Position numbers and translations under genes: made by a program
Part shown: piece after piece, positions 7,992 through 16,802 of the stretch
Layout of the letters: every line of letters begins with the position of its first letter
Numbering within the stretch: the first letter of the stretch is position 1
Origin: Candidatus Aminicenantes bacterium UBA6072
Lineage (GTDB): Bacteria; Acidobacteriota; Aminicenantia; UBA2199
NCBI GenBank assembly: GCA_002436105.1
Contig: DIXU01000012.1
Location: forward strand, 62,001-126,000
Direction: 5' to 3'
DNA length: 64,000 nucleotides
The notes under the pieces: generated by a model
Databases searched by the model: none
What the model was told of the DNA's origin: nothing
The model's input: only the letters and a program-made list of their open reading frames with translations

Positions 7992-9865
7992 TGGCGCTGC
8001 TGGAAACGATCGATTCGCCGGCGGACATCAAGAACCTCAGCCTGGGCGAGCTGGCGGCGCTTTCCGGGGAGATCCGCACGCTGCTGGTGCAGGTGGTGTC
8101 GCGCAACGGCGGGCATCTCTCCTCCAACCTGGGGGCCGTCGACCTGACTCTGGCCCTGCACCGCGTGTTCGACGCACCGCGCGACAAGATCATCTGGGAC
8201 ATCGGCCACCAGTGCTACACGCACAAGATCGTCACCGGCCGCCGCGGGCGCATCGGCACCATCCGCAAGCGCGGCGGGCTGCTCGGCTTCCCCGCCCGCG
8301 AGGAGAGCGAGTACGACGTGCTCAATACCGGCCACGCCTCGACCTCGCTGGGCTTCGCCTCGGGCCTGGCCATCGCCCGCGATCGCCTGGGAGGGGAGCA
8401 CCATATCGTGGCCGTCATCGGCGACGGCGCCCTGACCGGCGGCGTCGCCCTGGAGGCGCTGAACCATATCGGCCAGGTGAAGCAGCGGCTGATCATCGTC
8501 CTCAACGACAACAAGATGTCGATCGCGCCCAATGTCGGCGGCATCTCGCGCCACCTGAACTACCTGGCCTCGGGGCGTCCCTATATCCGCATGAAGGAAG
8601 TGATCCAGAACGTCCTCAAGGCCATCCCCGGGGTGGGTCGGACCCTGTTCGAACTGGCCAAAAAGATCGAGGTGCTGATGCGCACCCTGATGGTCCCCGG
8701 CTCGCTGTTCGACGAGCTGGGCATCAAGTACATCGGCCCGATCAACGGCCACAGTTTCCGCGACCTGATCAAGGAGCTCGAGTCGGCCAAGAAGCACGAT
8801 TTCCCGGTCCTGCTGCATGTGGTGACGCGGAAAGGGGAGGGCTACGAGCCGGCCAGCGACGATCCCAGCTCCTTCCACTCCTCCTCGCCCTTCAACATCG
8901 AGAACGGCAAGTTCCTGGGGCGGGAGAAGGGGCCTTCCTTTTCCGAGGTCTTCGGCCGCAGCGTGTGCCGCCTGGTCGCGGCCGACCGCCGCTTCATCGC
9001 GCTGACCGCCGCCATGCCCGAGGGCACCGGCCTGGACGCGGTGCAGAAGGAGTTCCCGGAGAATTTCTTCGATGTCGGCATCGCCGAGCAGTACATGTTC
9101 GACTTTGCCGGCGGCCTGGCCCTGGGCGGCTTCCGCCCGGTGCTGGGCGTCTACTCCACCTTCCTGCAGCGCGCCATCGACCAGGTCATCCACGACGCGG
9201 CGCTGATGCGCCTGCCATTGCTGGTCGGCCTGGACCGCGCCGGGCTGGTGGGCGGCGACGGTCCCACCCACCAGGGCATTTACGATATCCCCCTGCTGCA
9301 GCCCGTCCCCGGCATCGTGCTCATGGCGCCCAAGGACGAGAACGAGCTGCAGCACATGGTCTATACCGCCAGCCGCCTTGACCGCCCGGCCTTCATCCGC
9401 TTTCCCAAGGAGCCGGGACGCGGCGTCCCCCTGGACAGGGAGTTCCGCGAGCTTCCCCTGGGGCAGGGAGAAATCCTGCGCCGCGGCGGCCGGGTCCTGA
9501 TCCTGGCCGTGGGCCCGCTGGCGTTCCGCGCGCTGGCGGCGGCGGAGAAGCTGGCCGGCGAGGACGGCATCGAAGCGACGGTGCTGAACGTGCGCTTCAT
9601 CAAGCCGCTGGACCGCGAGCGCATCCTGGCGCTGGCCGCCGCCAGCGGGCGGGTCGTCACCGTCGAGGACGGCGCGCTGCGCGGCGGCTTCGCCTCGATC
9701 GTCCGCGCCGAGTTCGCGAATGCCGGAATCCGCTGCCCGTTGCTCGCTTTGGGAGTGGGCGATGGCGACGTGCCCCTGGCCTCGCGCGAGGAGCTGCTGG
9801 CCCACTTCGGCCTCGATGCCGCCGGCATCCACCGGAGCGTCAAAGCCTTCGTCCAAGAACAATAA
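7988..9865 (+). CDS. dxs: 1-deoxy-D-xylulose-5-phosphate synthase
   Basis: 625 residues, family length. Thiamine-diphosphate enzyme joining pyruvate and glyceraldehyde 3-phosphate in the first step of the MEP isoprenoid pathway. Seen: GGHLSSNLGAVDLTLALH, WDIGHQCYTHKIVTGR, ThDP motif GDGALTGGVALEALNH with NDNKMSIAPNVGG, the pyrimidine-domain stretch FDVGIAEQYMFDFAGGLALGG, and a C-terminal transketolase-like domain. Overlaps the upstream prenyl synthase by 4 bases; last gene of the operon. A heptad repeat array begins about 10 bases after the stop. Confidence 0.97.
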   Translation: MMALLETIDSPADIKNLSLGELAALSGEIRTLLVQVVSRNGGHLSSNLGAVDLTLALHRVFDAPRDKIIWDIGHQCYTHKIVTGRRGRIGTIRKRGGLLGFPAREESEYDVLNTGHASTSLGFASGLAIARDRLGGEHHIVAVIGDGALTGGVALEALNHIGQVKQRLIIVLNDNKMSIAPNVGGISRHLNYLASGRPYIRMKEVIQNVLKAIPGVGRTLFELAKKIEVLMRTLMVPGSLFDELGIKYIGPINGHSFRDLIKELESAKKHDFPVLLHVVTRKGEGYEPASDDPSSFHSSSPFNIENGKFLGREKGPSFSEVFGRSVCRLVAADRRFIALTAAMPEGTGLDAVQKEFPENFFDVGIAEQYMFDFAGGLALGGFRPVLGVYSTFLQRAIDQVIHDAALMRLPLLVGLDRAGLVGGDGPTHQGIYDIPLLQPVPGIVLMAPKDENELQHMVYTASRLDRPAFIRFPKEPGRGVPLDREFRELPLGQGEILRRGGRVLILAVGPLAFRALAAAEKLAGEDGIEATVLNVRFIKPLDRERILALAAASGRVVTVEDGALRGGFASIVRAEFANAGIRCPLLALGVGDGDVPLASREELLAHFGLDAAGIHRSVKAFVQEQ

Positions 9866-9875
9866 CCGATCTATA

Positions 9876-10084
9876 CGTGACGCGTAACGCGTGACGCGTG
9901 ACGCGGAAGACAAGCTGAAAACCAAAGCACCAAATTCAAAAAAGAGAAAGTGTGAGTAGGATCCGGGCATATCTCGATCCTGGGCTGTTACCCCGTCAAC
10001 GATCGCTGATTCTTGGTTTTGGGAATTGGAATTTAAGTCTTTTATTGCAGCTACTCGTCACGCGTTACGCGTCACGCGTCACGA
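9876..10084. repeat. Inverted heptad array (GACGCGT family) with degenerate CCAAATT core
   Basis: The left arm (9876-9905) is four units of GTGACGC/GTAACGC. The right arm (10056-10084) is its reverse complement. Between them lie fragments of the second word family, GCACCAAATTC at about 9925 and its complement GGAATTTAAGTCTT at about 10029. The arms could pair over about 150 bases. This fills most of the dxs-to-10136 gap. Confidence 0.8.
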
Positions 10085-10100
10085 AGGTTCGCCGCTCTCC

Positions 10101-10129
10101 TTGACACTTGACAGCGTTTTCTTTATGAT
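10101..10129 (+). promoter_or_regulatory. Promoter of the polA operon, apparently leaderless
   Basis: TTGACA (10101-10106), 17 bases, TATGAT (10124-10129). The first ATG is only 6 bases further on (10136), so transcription should start at or next to the start codon. A second TTGACA (10108) overlaps the spacer. Confidence 0.75.
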
Positions 10130-10135
10130 GGTCCC

Positions 10136-10468
10136 ATGATCGTGGGCTACAATACCGACATCAAGTACCGCCAGGAAGTCTTCCATATCCAGACCGAGGA
10201 CAAGGGAAAGGGCAACCCGCTGATCGAGACCCTGGTCTACCTGCACGGCGAGATCCTCCTTTCCCGGCGCATCTCCTACGCCCACCTGCTGGACTCGGCT
10301 GAAAAGATCAAGAAGGTCAAGAACCTGATGAAGACCCAGCACGACCAGGTCATCGGCGAGCTGAAGGAGGGCAAGTTCTCGCACCTGATGTCCATGGATA
10401 CCCAGGATATCGAGGACAAGACCCTCGATGAGATGGTCCTGGAATACCTGCAGAACGAAAACCCCTGA
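10136..10468 (+). CDS. Small conserved-looking protein of unknown function
   Basis: 110 residues, soluble, no signal peptide or membrane segment. The N-terminal half has a compact beta-rich look (GYNTDIKYRQEVFHIQTEDKG) and the rest is charged helix, with an acidic C-terminus. I recognise it only as resembling unnamed short proteins of deltaproteobacteria and acidobacteria. No catalytic motif is evident. It begins right at a strong promoter with no room for a ribosome binding site and ends 2 bases before the polA GTG, so it is the promoter-proximal partner of DNA polymerase I. Confidence 0.7.
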   Translation: MIVGYNTDIKYRQEVFHIQTEDKGKGNPLIETLVYLHGEILLSRRISYAHLLDSAEKIKKVKNLMKTQHDQVIGELKEGKFSHLMSMDTQDIEDKTLDEMVLEYLQNENP

Positions 10469-10470
10469 AC

Positions 10471-13167
10471 GTGCCCGATCGTGTCCTGCTCATTGACGGC
10501 ATGTACCTCGTGTTCAGCTCCTTCTACACCCACCCGGCCATGCGCACGCTGGGCAATGAGCCCACCGGCGCCGTCTTCGGCTTCATCAGCCGCGTGGAGA
10601 GCCTGATCCAGGAACTGCGCCCCAGCCGCCTGGCCGTGGCTTTCGACTCCAGGGAGAAGACCTTTCGCCGCGAGCTGTACCCGGAATACAAGGCCGGGCG
10701 CCAGCTGCCGCCCGAGGAGCTCGTGCAGCAGCTGCCCGCCGTGCGCGAGTACCTGGAGGGCCGCGGCATCCACGCGCTGGAGAAGCCGGGCCTCGAGGGC
10801 GACGACATCATCGCCCTGCTGGCCAAGCGCTACGCCGCCGCCGGCAGCGAGGTGCTGATCTTTTCCGCCGACAAGGACCTTTTCCAGCTGGTGGGCGGGG
10901 ACGTTTTCGTCTACCACCCCAAGCTGAAGAAAAAACTGGGCCGCGGCGAGGTAAAGGAATTTTTCGGGGTTTTCCCCGAGCAGATCGTCGATTACCTCTC
11001 GCTGGCCGGCGACGCCTCGGACAACATCCCCGGCATCCCGGGGATCGGCGACAAGACGGCGACGCGGCTGATCGAAAGGTTCGGCAGCCTGGACGCCATG
11101 CTGCAGAACCTGGACCAGGTGCAGGGCAAGCTGGGGGAAAAGATCGCCGCCAACGCCCACCTGTTCGCCAAGTGGCGCCCGCTGCTGGATCTGGACCGCA
11201 TTCCGGAAACGGGCATCGAGCTGGAGGTGCCGCCCTTCCAGCCCCGCTGCGGCGCGCCCCTGCTGGATCTCTACCGCCGCCTGCAATTCCACAGCCTGTT
11301 GAGGAAGGCGGGCGCCGCCCCGGCACAGCCCGAAGGCGGCGCAGCCCGGTCCGGGCCGGCCGTGCAGCTGATCGCGGACCGGGGCGCGTTGAAAGCGCTG
11401 GCTGCCAGGGTGCGCAAGGCGGGAAGCTTCGCCTGGGACGTCGAGACCACGACCCTCGACTTCAGCGCGGCGCGGATCGTCGGCCTGGGCCTGGCGCTGC
11501 CCGGCGCCGCCTATTACGTCCCCTTTCTCGTCCCCGCCGCGGAGGCGGGCCGTTTCCGGTTGACCTTCGACGAATTTCGCCAGGAGATGGCGGACATCTT
11601 CGCCGCTGCCGCGATCCGCAAGACCGGGCACAACCTGAAGTTCGACATGCTGCACTTCCGGCGGCAGGGACTGGAGGTGGCCGGCGTCGAGCACGACAGC
11701 ATGATCATGTCCTACCTCCTTTTCCCCAACCGCCGCACCCACCAGCTGAAGGAGCTGAGCGCCGAGTTCCTGGGCGTGCGGCCCATGACGTACGCGGAGC
11801 TGACCGGCAAGGGCAAGAGCCAGGTGCCGCTGACGGAGGTCGCGGTCGAGAAGGTCGCGGCCTACTGTGCCGCTGACGCCGACGGCTCCGCCCGGCTGGC
11901 GGACAAGCTCCTGCCGCTGCTGGAGGAGAAGAGGCTCCTGCAGCTGTACCGCGACATCGAGATGCCGCTGGCCGGCGTGCTGCTGGACATGGAATGGCAC
12001 GGCATCCGCGCCGACCGGGCCTTCCTGCAGGAGGCCGACAACCGCCTGCGCGGGCAGATCGCCCTCGCCGAGCGGGAGGCGCGGGAACTGGCCGGTTATG
12101 ACTTCAACCTGAACTCCCCCCAGCAGCTGGCCGAGCTGCTCTTCGAGAAAATGAACCTGCCGCTGAGCAAGAAGACGCGCAAGACCGGGGCGCAGTCGAC
12201 CGACATCGAGGTGCTCAACGAGCTCAAGGAATATCCCGTCGTCGGGAAGATCATCGCCCACCGCACGTTCAAGAAGCTGCACGCCACCTACGTCCAGGGC
12301 CTGCTGGAGAACCTGGACGGCGAGGATCGCGTCCATACCCAGTTCAACCAGACCATCACGGCCACCGGCCGCCTCTCCTCATCCAACCCCAACCTGCAGA
12401 ACATCCCGGTCGGCGAAGCGGCCGGGCTCAACCTGCGCCGGGCCTTCATCGCCGCCCCCGGGCGGCGGCTGCTGTCGGCCGACTATTCCCAGATCGAGCT
12501 GCGGGTCATGGCCCATTTTTCCGGGGACGCCAACCTGCTCCGCGCCTTCGCCGAGGGGGCCGACATCCACCAGCGCACCGCCGACCTGGTTTTCGGCGGC
12601 GATCTCTTCAGCCAGCGCTCCGAGCTGCGCCGGCGGGCCAAGATCATCAATTTCTCCATCCTCTACGGCAGCGGCGCCTATTCCCTGGCCCGGGAGCTGG
12701 GGGTGAGCTTTGCCGAAGCCAAGGAGTTCATCGAGCGCTACTTCGAGACCTACAGCGGCGTCAAACGCTTCATGGACAAGGTCATCGCGGACGCCGAAAA
12801 GAACCCGGAGGTGCGCACCCTGGCGGGCCGCGTCCGCCCCATCCCCGAGGTGCAGAGCTCGAACCGCACCGTCAAGGAGAACGGCAACCGCATGGCGGTC
12901 AACACCGTCGTCCAGGGCAGCGCCGCCGACGTCATCAAGATCGCCATGATCCGCATCCATCAGGGGCTGCGCTCCATGAAGAGCCGCCTGGTGCTGCAGG
13001 TACACGACGAGCTCGTCTTCGAGTACCCGCCCGGGGAGGAAAAGCGGCTCGCCGCCCTGGTGCGCGACGGCATGGAGAACGCCGTGAAGCTGAGGGTGCC
13101 GCTGACCGTGAGCGTGAAGTCGGGCGTCAACTGGGCCGACATGGATGCCGTCCGGGAGGGGGGATGA
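10471..13167 (+). CDS. polA: DNA polymerase I
   Basis: 898 residues with all three classic domains. 5'-nuclease (about 1-290) with GLEGDDIIALLAKRY and SLAGDASDNIPGIPGIGDKTA. A 3'-5' proofreading domain (about 295-480) that looks active: DVETTTLD, GHNLKFDMLHF and the YCAAD motif keep the metal-binding acidic residues. Polymerase domain with DYSQIELRVMAHFSGD, the O-helix RRRAKIINFSILYGSGAYSL and QVHDELVFE. It fills gaps and removes RNA primers in replication and repair. GTG start, 2 bases after the upstream stop; its TGA overlaps the next ATG. Confidence 0.97.
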   Translation: MPDRVLLIDGMYLVFSSFYTHPAMRTLGNEPTGAVFGFISRVESLIQELRPSRLAVAFDSREKTFRRELYPEYKAGRQLPPEELVQQLPAVREYLEGRGIHALEKPGLEGDDIIALLAKRYAAAGSEVLIFSADKDLFQLVGGDVFVYHPKLKKKLGRGEVKEFFGVFPEQIVDYLSLAGDASDNIPGIPGIGDKTATRLIERFGSLDAMLQNLDQVQGKLGEKIAANAHLFAKWRPLLDLDRIPETGIELEVPPFQPRCGAPLLDLYRRLQFHSLLRKAGAAPAQPEGGAARSGPAVQLIADRGALKALAARVRKAGSFAWDVETTTLDFSAARIVGLGLALPGAAYYVPFLVPAAEAGRFRLTFDEFRQEMADIFAAAAIRKTGHNLKFDMLHFRRQGLEVAGVEHDSMIMSYLLFPNRRTHQLKELSAEFLGVRPMTYAELTGKGKSQVPLTEVAVEKVAAYCAADADGSARLADKLLPLLEEKRLLQLYRDIEMPLAGVLLDMEWHGIRADRAFLQEADNRLRGQIALAEREARELAGYDFNLNSPQQLAELLFEKMNLPLSKKTRKTGAQSTDIEVLNELKEYPVVGKIIAHRTFKKLHATYVQGLLENLDGEDRVHTQFNQTITATGRLSSSNPNLQNIPVGEAAGLNLRRAFIAAPGRRLLSADYSQIELRVMAHFSGDANLLRAFAEGADIHQRTADLVFGGDLFSQRSELRRRAKIINFSILYGSGAYSLARELGVSFAEAKEFIERYFETYSGVKRFMDKVIADAEKNPEVRTLAGRVRPIPEVQSSNRTVKENGNRMAVNTVVQGSAADVIKIAMIRIHQGLRSMKSRLVLQVHDELVFEYPPGEEKRLAALVRDGMENAVKLRVPLTVSVKSGVNWADMDAVREGG

Positions 13168-14957
13168 AAGAGATCGACGCGGCGAAATTCAAGCAGATCG
13201 TCCGGCACGGCATGGAGCACCTGTTCCGCGACCGGGAGCTGCTCAACCGCATCAACGTCTTCCCCGTCGCCGACGGCGACACCGGCGACAACCTGGTCCA
13301 TACCCTGAAGCCCGTTTACGACGGCATGGACGACTGGCAGGAAACGCGCCTGGACGAGACCGCCGACCGCCTGGCCCAGGCGATGCTGCTCTCGGCCAAG
13401 GGCAATTCCGGGGTCATCTTCTCGCAGTTTTTTTTCGCCTTCGCCCAGGCCATGAGGGGCCAGGAGACGATCGGGCCGGCCGACTTCAGCCTGGCCATGG
13501 AAAAAGCGGTGCGCGAGACCTACGCCGCGGTGGCCGACCCCCGCGAGGGGACGATCCTGACCGTGCTGCGCCACACGGCCGAGGAGTTCAAGCGCCTGGC
13601 CCTGAGCGGCGAGCGCTACCAGGTCATTTTCGAGAAGGCGATCATCAAGGCCAAGGAGATCCTGGAGAAGACGCGGGACATGCTGCCGCAAATGAAGAAG
13701 GCGAAGGTGGTCGATGCCGGCGGGCTGGGTTTTTTCCTTTTCTTCAAGGGCATGTCGGCGGCGATGGGCGGCCGTGCCTCCGGCGCAGGGGACGGCCCGG
13801 ATGCCGGCGCGGAGTTCGACCAGCCGCCGCGGGCCGTCGATGCGGCCGAGCTGGCCTTTTGCGCCGAATGGCTGGTGCGCCCCCGCGGGCAGGACCGGGA
13901 ATTTTTCAAGGAACTTCTCAAGTCCCGCGGCGATTCGCTGCTGATCGCCGGCGATGCCGGCCTTTTCCACCTGCACCTGCACACCGACGACCCGCAGTCG
14001 GCGGAAGCGGAGATCGCCCGCCACGGCGAGATCCTTTCCCGCAAGGTCGATTCGCTGCGCCCGGCGGACAGCGACCGCCCGGAGCTCGACGTGGCATTGC
14101 TCATCGATTCGGCCGTCGATATTCCCGAGGCGACGGAGCGGGCGCTGGGCGTCGAGGTCGTGCCGCTGCAGATCCTGCTCAACGAGCGCTACCTGCGCGA
14201 CCGGCAGGAGATCGCCAAGGAGGAGCTGTACCGCCGCATGCGCGCTGAAAGTGACCTGGCGGTCAAGACGTCGCAGCCGGCGCCGCTCGATTTCAAGATG
14301 GCCTTCGAGTCCGCCCTGGCCCGCAAGCGCCGGGTGCTGCTGTTCAGCCTTTCCTCGCGCCTGAGCGGCGCCTTCCAGAATGCCCTGGCGGCCGTGCGCC
14401 TGCTGCCCGAGGCCGACCGGGCCCGGGTGCGCGTCGTCGACACGCTCAACGTCTCGGCCGGCAGCGGCCTGCTCTTCTGCCGCGCCCTGCGGCTCCTGGA
14501 GGCGGGTCTGGATGTCGAGGCCGCCGCCGCCGACGTCGAGAGCCGGCGCGGCCAGGTCGTCTCGCTCGGGTACGTCGAGTCGCTGGAGTACGCCGTGCGC
14601 GGCGGCCGCCTGCCCGCGGCGGCCGGCTGGCTGCAGCGCCGGCTCGGCATCCGGCCGCTGGTCGCCTTCGAAAAGGGCAAGCTGGTCCGCAAGGGGGCCT
14701 TGCTGAGCGCCCGCAACAAGGAACGCAAGGTCGTGCGCCGCCTGCTCAGGAAGCTGGATCCCCGTGCATCCCACTCGCTGGGCATCGTCTATACCGACAA
14801 CCCGCAGGCGGCCCTGCGCCTGGAGGACGAACTGGCCAAATCGCGGCTGAAGATCTCGGCCGTGTACCAGGTCGTCGGCGCCGCCGTACTCGGCGCCCAT
14901 GCCGGCCCGGGGACTTTCTGCCTGTTCGCCCTGCCCGACCCGGAAACGGACGGTTGA
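13164..14957 (+). CDS. DAK2-DegV fusion: fatty acid kinase subunits FakA and FakB in one chain
   Basis: 597 residues. Residues 1-200 are a DhaL/DAK2 kinase domain with the Mg-ATP motif NVFPVADGDTGDN (31-43) and LLSAKGNSGVIFSQFF. Residues about 200-300 resemble the FakA C-terminal part (HLHLHTDDPQSAEAE). From about 305 a DegV domain follows (ALLIDSAVDIPEA, FSLSSRLSGAFQNA, YVESLEYAVRGGRLPAAAGW), the fatty-acid-binding FakB fold. In Firmicutes FakA phosphorylates exogenous fatty acid carried by a separate FakB, feeding acyl-phosphate to PlsX/PlsY; plsX is present at 42955. The single-chain form would tie carrier to kinase. Overlaps polA by 4 bases. Confidence 0.88.
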   Translation: MKEIDAAKFKQIVRHGMEHLFRDRELLNRINVFPVADGDTGDNLVHTLKPVYDGMDDWQETRLDETADRLAQAMLLSAKGNSGVIFSQFFFAFAQAMRGQETIGPADFSLAMEKAVRETYAAVADPREGTILTVLRHTAEEFKRLALSGERYQVIFEKAIIKAKEILEKTRDMLPQMKKAKVVDAGGLGFFLFFKGMSAAMGGRASGAGDGPDAGAEFDQPPRAVDAAELAFCAEWLVRPRGQDREFFKELLKSRGDSLLIAGDAGLFHLHLHTDDPQSAEAEIARHGEILSRKVDSLRPADSDRPELDVALLIDSAVDIPEATERALGVEVVPLQILLNERYLRDRQEIAKEELYRRMRAESDLAVKTSQPAPLDFKMAFESALARKRRVLLFSLSSRLSGAFQNALAAVRLLPEADRARVRVVDTLNVSAGSGLLFCRALRLLEAGLDVEAAAADVESRRGQVVSLGYVESLEYAVRGGRLPAAAGWLQRRLGIRPLVAFEKGKLVRKGALLSARNKERKVVRRLLRKLDPRASHSLGIVYTDNPQAALRLEDELAKSRLKISAVYQVVGAAVLGAHAGPGTFCLFALPDPETDG

Positions 14958-14974
14958 ATCCCCGCGGAGGTCCG

Positions 14975-15925
14975 ATGGAAGAAAAGATCAAGCTGGGCAT
15001 CAGCTCCTGCCTGCTGGGGAACAAGGTGCGCTTCGACGGCGGCCACAAGTTCGACCCCTTCCTGGTGAACATTTTGGGGCAATACGCGGAGTACGTCCCG
15101 GTATGCCCCGAGGTCGAGTCGGGATTCCCGGTGCCGCGCGAGGCCTTCCGCCTGGTCGGCGACCCGGACAGGCCCCGGCTGCTGACCCGCCGGAGCGGCC
15201 TGGATGCCACGCCGCAAATGGAGCGCTGGATCGCCGGGAAGCTGCCGCAGCTGGAAAAAGCGGGGCTGTGCGGCTTCATCTTCAAGAGCCGGTCGCCCTC
15301 CAGCGGCATGGAGCGGGTCAAGGTGTACAACGACAAGGGCATGGCCGAGAAGAAGGGGGTGGGGATATTCGCCCGGGCGCTGATGGAGCGCCTGAAGCTG
15401 CTGCCGGTGGAAGAAGAGGGCCGGCTGCAGGACATCGGGCTGCGCGAGAATTTCATCGAGCGCATCTTCGCCTACCGCCGCTGGCGGGCGCTGGTTGACG
15501 GCGGCGCCACGGCCGGGCGGCTGGTCGACTTCCAGCGCCGCCACAAGTACCTGCTCATGGCCCACAGCCCGGAAATGGCCCGGCGGCTCGGGAAGCTCGT
15601 CGCCGCCGCCGGGGCGCGACCCTTGAGCGGGATCCTGACTGAATACGAAGGGCTGTTCATGACGGCCCTGAAGCAGAAGGCCACGGTGCGCAAGAACGTC
15701 AACGTGCTGCAGCACATGCTCGGCTATTTCAAGAAGCAGCTCGACGATTTCGATAAAAGGGAGATGCTGGGCCTCATCGAGAAGTACCACCAGAACCTGG
15801 TGCCGCTGATCGTCCCCGTCACCATGCTGAAGCACTACATCGACAGGTTCCAGGAGCCGTATCTGAAGGATCAGTACTACCTCGATCCGCACCCGCTGGA
15901 GCTCAAGCTCAGGAACCACGCATAA
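14975..15925 (+). CDS. TudS (DUF523) thiouracil desulfurase-like domain fused to DUF1722
   Basis: 316 residues. A TTG at 14954 is in frame, but GGAGG at 14966-14970 sits 4 bases before ATG 14975, which is therefore chosen. Residues 1-150 are DUF523, with the three conserved cysteines C12 (SSCLLG), C44 (VCPEVESGFPVPR) and C99 (LCGFIFKSRSPS). In TudS these hold a 4Fe-4S cluster that removes sulfur from thiouracil. Residues about 175-315 are DUF1722 (RRHKYLLMAHSPE, HMLGYFKKQLD), of unknown role, as in YbgA-type proteins. Last gene of the polA operon. Function as a tRNA- or thiobase-desulfurase is from family work, not shown here. Confidence 0.85.
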   Translation: MEEKIKLGISSCLLGNKVRFDGGHKFDPFLVNILGQYAEYVPVCPEVESGFPVPREAFRLVGDPDRPRLLTRRSGLDATPQMERWIAGKLPQLEKAGLCGFIFKSRSPSSGMERVKVYNDKGMAEKKGVGIFARALMERLKLLPVEEEGRLQDIGLRENFIERIFAYRRWRALVDGGATAGRLVDFQRRHKYLLMAHSPEMARRLGKLVAAAGARPLSGILTEYEGLFMTALKQKATVRKNVNVLQHMLGYFKKQLDDFDKREMLGLIEKYHQNLVPLIVPVTMLKHYIDRFQEPYLKDQYYLDPHPLELKLRNHA

Positions 15926-15934
15926 TGGAGTCAT

Positions 15935-16204
15935 TCGTGACGCGTGACGCGTAACGCGTGACAAGTGAAAAGTCGGCGAGGGGCTGGGGCTAGGGGTGAG
16001 AGGGAAGAGACAAGAGGTAAAGAAAGGCAAAAGGCAAAAGTAAAGAAGCGGCAATACTGGTTTACGGTGGAAGGTTTACGGTAGACGGCAAGAAAAGAAG
16101 CAATCGGAAGACTTAAATCCCAAATCCCAAGCACCAAATTCCAAATAAATTCCAAATTCAAATTTCCAAAACGAAAGCCAAATCCAGTGTCAGTGTCAGC
16201 AAGA
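15935..16204. repeat. Composite repeat block: GACGCGT, GGTTTAC, CCCAAAT and AGTGTC words
   Basis: Starts 9 bases after the TudS stop. In order: GTGACGC/GTAACGC heptads (15935-15962), GGTTTAC/GGTAGAC units (about 16060-16087), an AAGACTTAAATCCCAAATCC block running to AAAACGAAAGCC (about 16110-16180), then AGTGTC hexads (16185-16200). The third block is nearly repeated, inverted, at about 39314-39390. From 16205 to 16350 a GCTTCAAC-like run (about 16233-16265) is the only structure I see. Confidence 0.8.
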
Positions 16205-16359
16205 ACTGTGGTGAAAACTCTTGTTCTTTCGTTTCAACATTTCAACGCTGCAACGCTTCAACGATTTCTATTCTCTTGCCCTTTCAATTCATCACCAAGT
16301 TCGGGATCTTCGTTTGGGTCAGAGATATGATCGAAAGTTGTGTATGGATGTAAAAAGGA

Positions 16360-16633
16360 TGTGTCGTATGCTATTAAATCAAGTTCTACCAAAAACTAAA
16401 TTCAAGGGAGCATACGACACATGGAAGATTTTAGCAGAGAGTGGTTTGAGAGTCTACCGGCGATGTCACTGAGCGAGATCCTCAAAGAGGGGGCACACAG
16501 GTTGGTCAAGATGGCCGTCGCGGCCGAGTTCGGTGCTTTTCTGGATCAGCACTCTAGTTTACGTGACGAGCAGGGTCGAGCAGCTGTGGTGCGCAACGGG
16601 CATAACCCGGAGCGTGAGTTTGTGACTTGGTAA
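16360..16633 (+). pseudogene. IS256-family (mutator) transposase fragment with upstream 13-bp inverted repeat
   Basis: ATG 16421 opens 70 codons (MEDFSREWFESLP...). The stretch LKEGAHRLVKMAVAAEFGAF and then LRDEQGRAAVVRNGHNPERE matches the extreme N-terminus of IS256-type transposases, which are normally near 400 residues and carry a DDE triad later. Everything after 'PEREF' is missing: the frame runs straight into a CCAAATT-family repeat at about 16627. A perfect 13-base inverted repeat (16360-16372 and 16409-16421) ends on the A of the start codon and may be a remnant of the element's end. The flank is AT-richer than its surroundings. Inactive relic. Confidence 0.75.
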
Positions 16634-16800
16634 TTGGAATTTGGTGCTTGGAATTTAAATCTTCTCATGTCACGCGTCATGTGTTACGTGTCACGAAGTT
16701 CGTAATGTGCATTGTATTGCATCTCTGCCGCGTCACGCGTCACGCGTTACGCGTCACGAAGTTCGTTCTGTGCTGTTGCCTTACGCCCTACGCCGAGTTC
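16627..16800. repeat. Composite repeat block ending at the DUF1295 gene
   Basis: Contains an inverted CCAAATT block (GGAATTTGGTGCTTGGAATT, 16636-16655), then GTCACGCGTCA/GTGTTACG heptads, then a copy of the unit found in triplicate at 25272-25432 (GTGCATTGTATTGC... to CACGAAGTTCGTT, about 16707-16767), then TGCTGTTGCCTTACGCCC to CGCCGA. It stops 2 bases before the DUF1295 stop codon. Confidence 0.85.
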
Positions 16801-16802
16801 CG

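Noticed and set aside
954..9970. Very long antisense and shifted frames over aepX-aepY, xseA, dxs and neighbours (some more than 600 codons)
   Set aside because: High GC makes stops rare in the other frames. They lie opposite strongly recognised genes and show low-complexity Gly/Gln/Asp/His composition.
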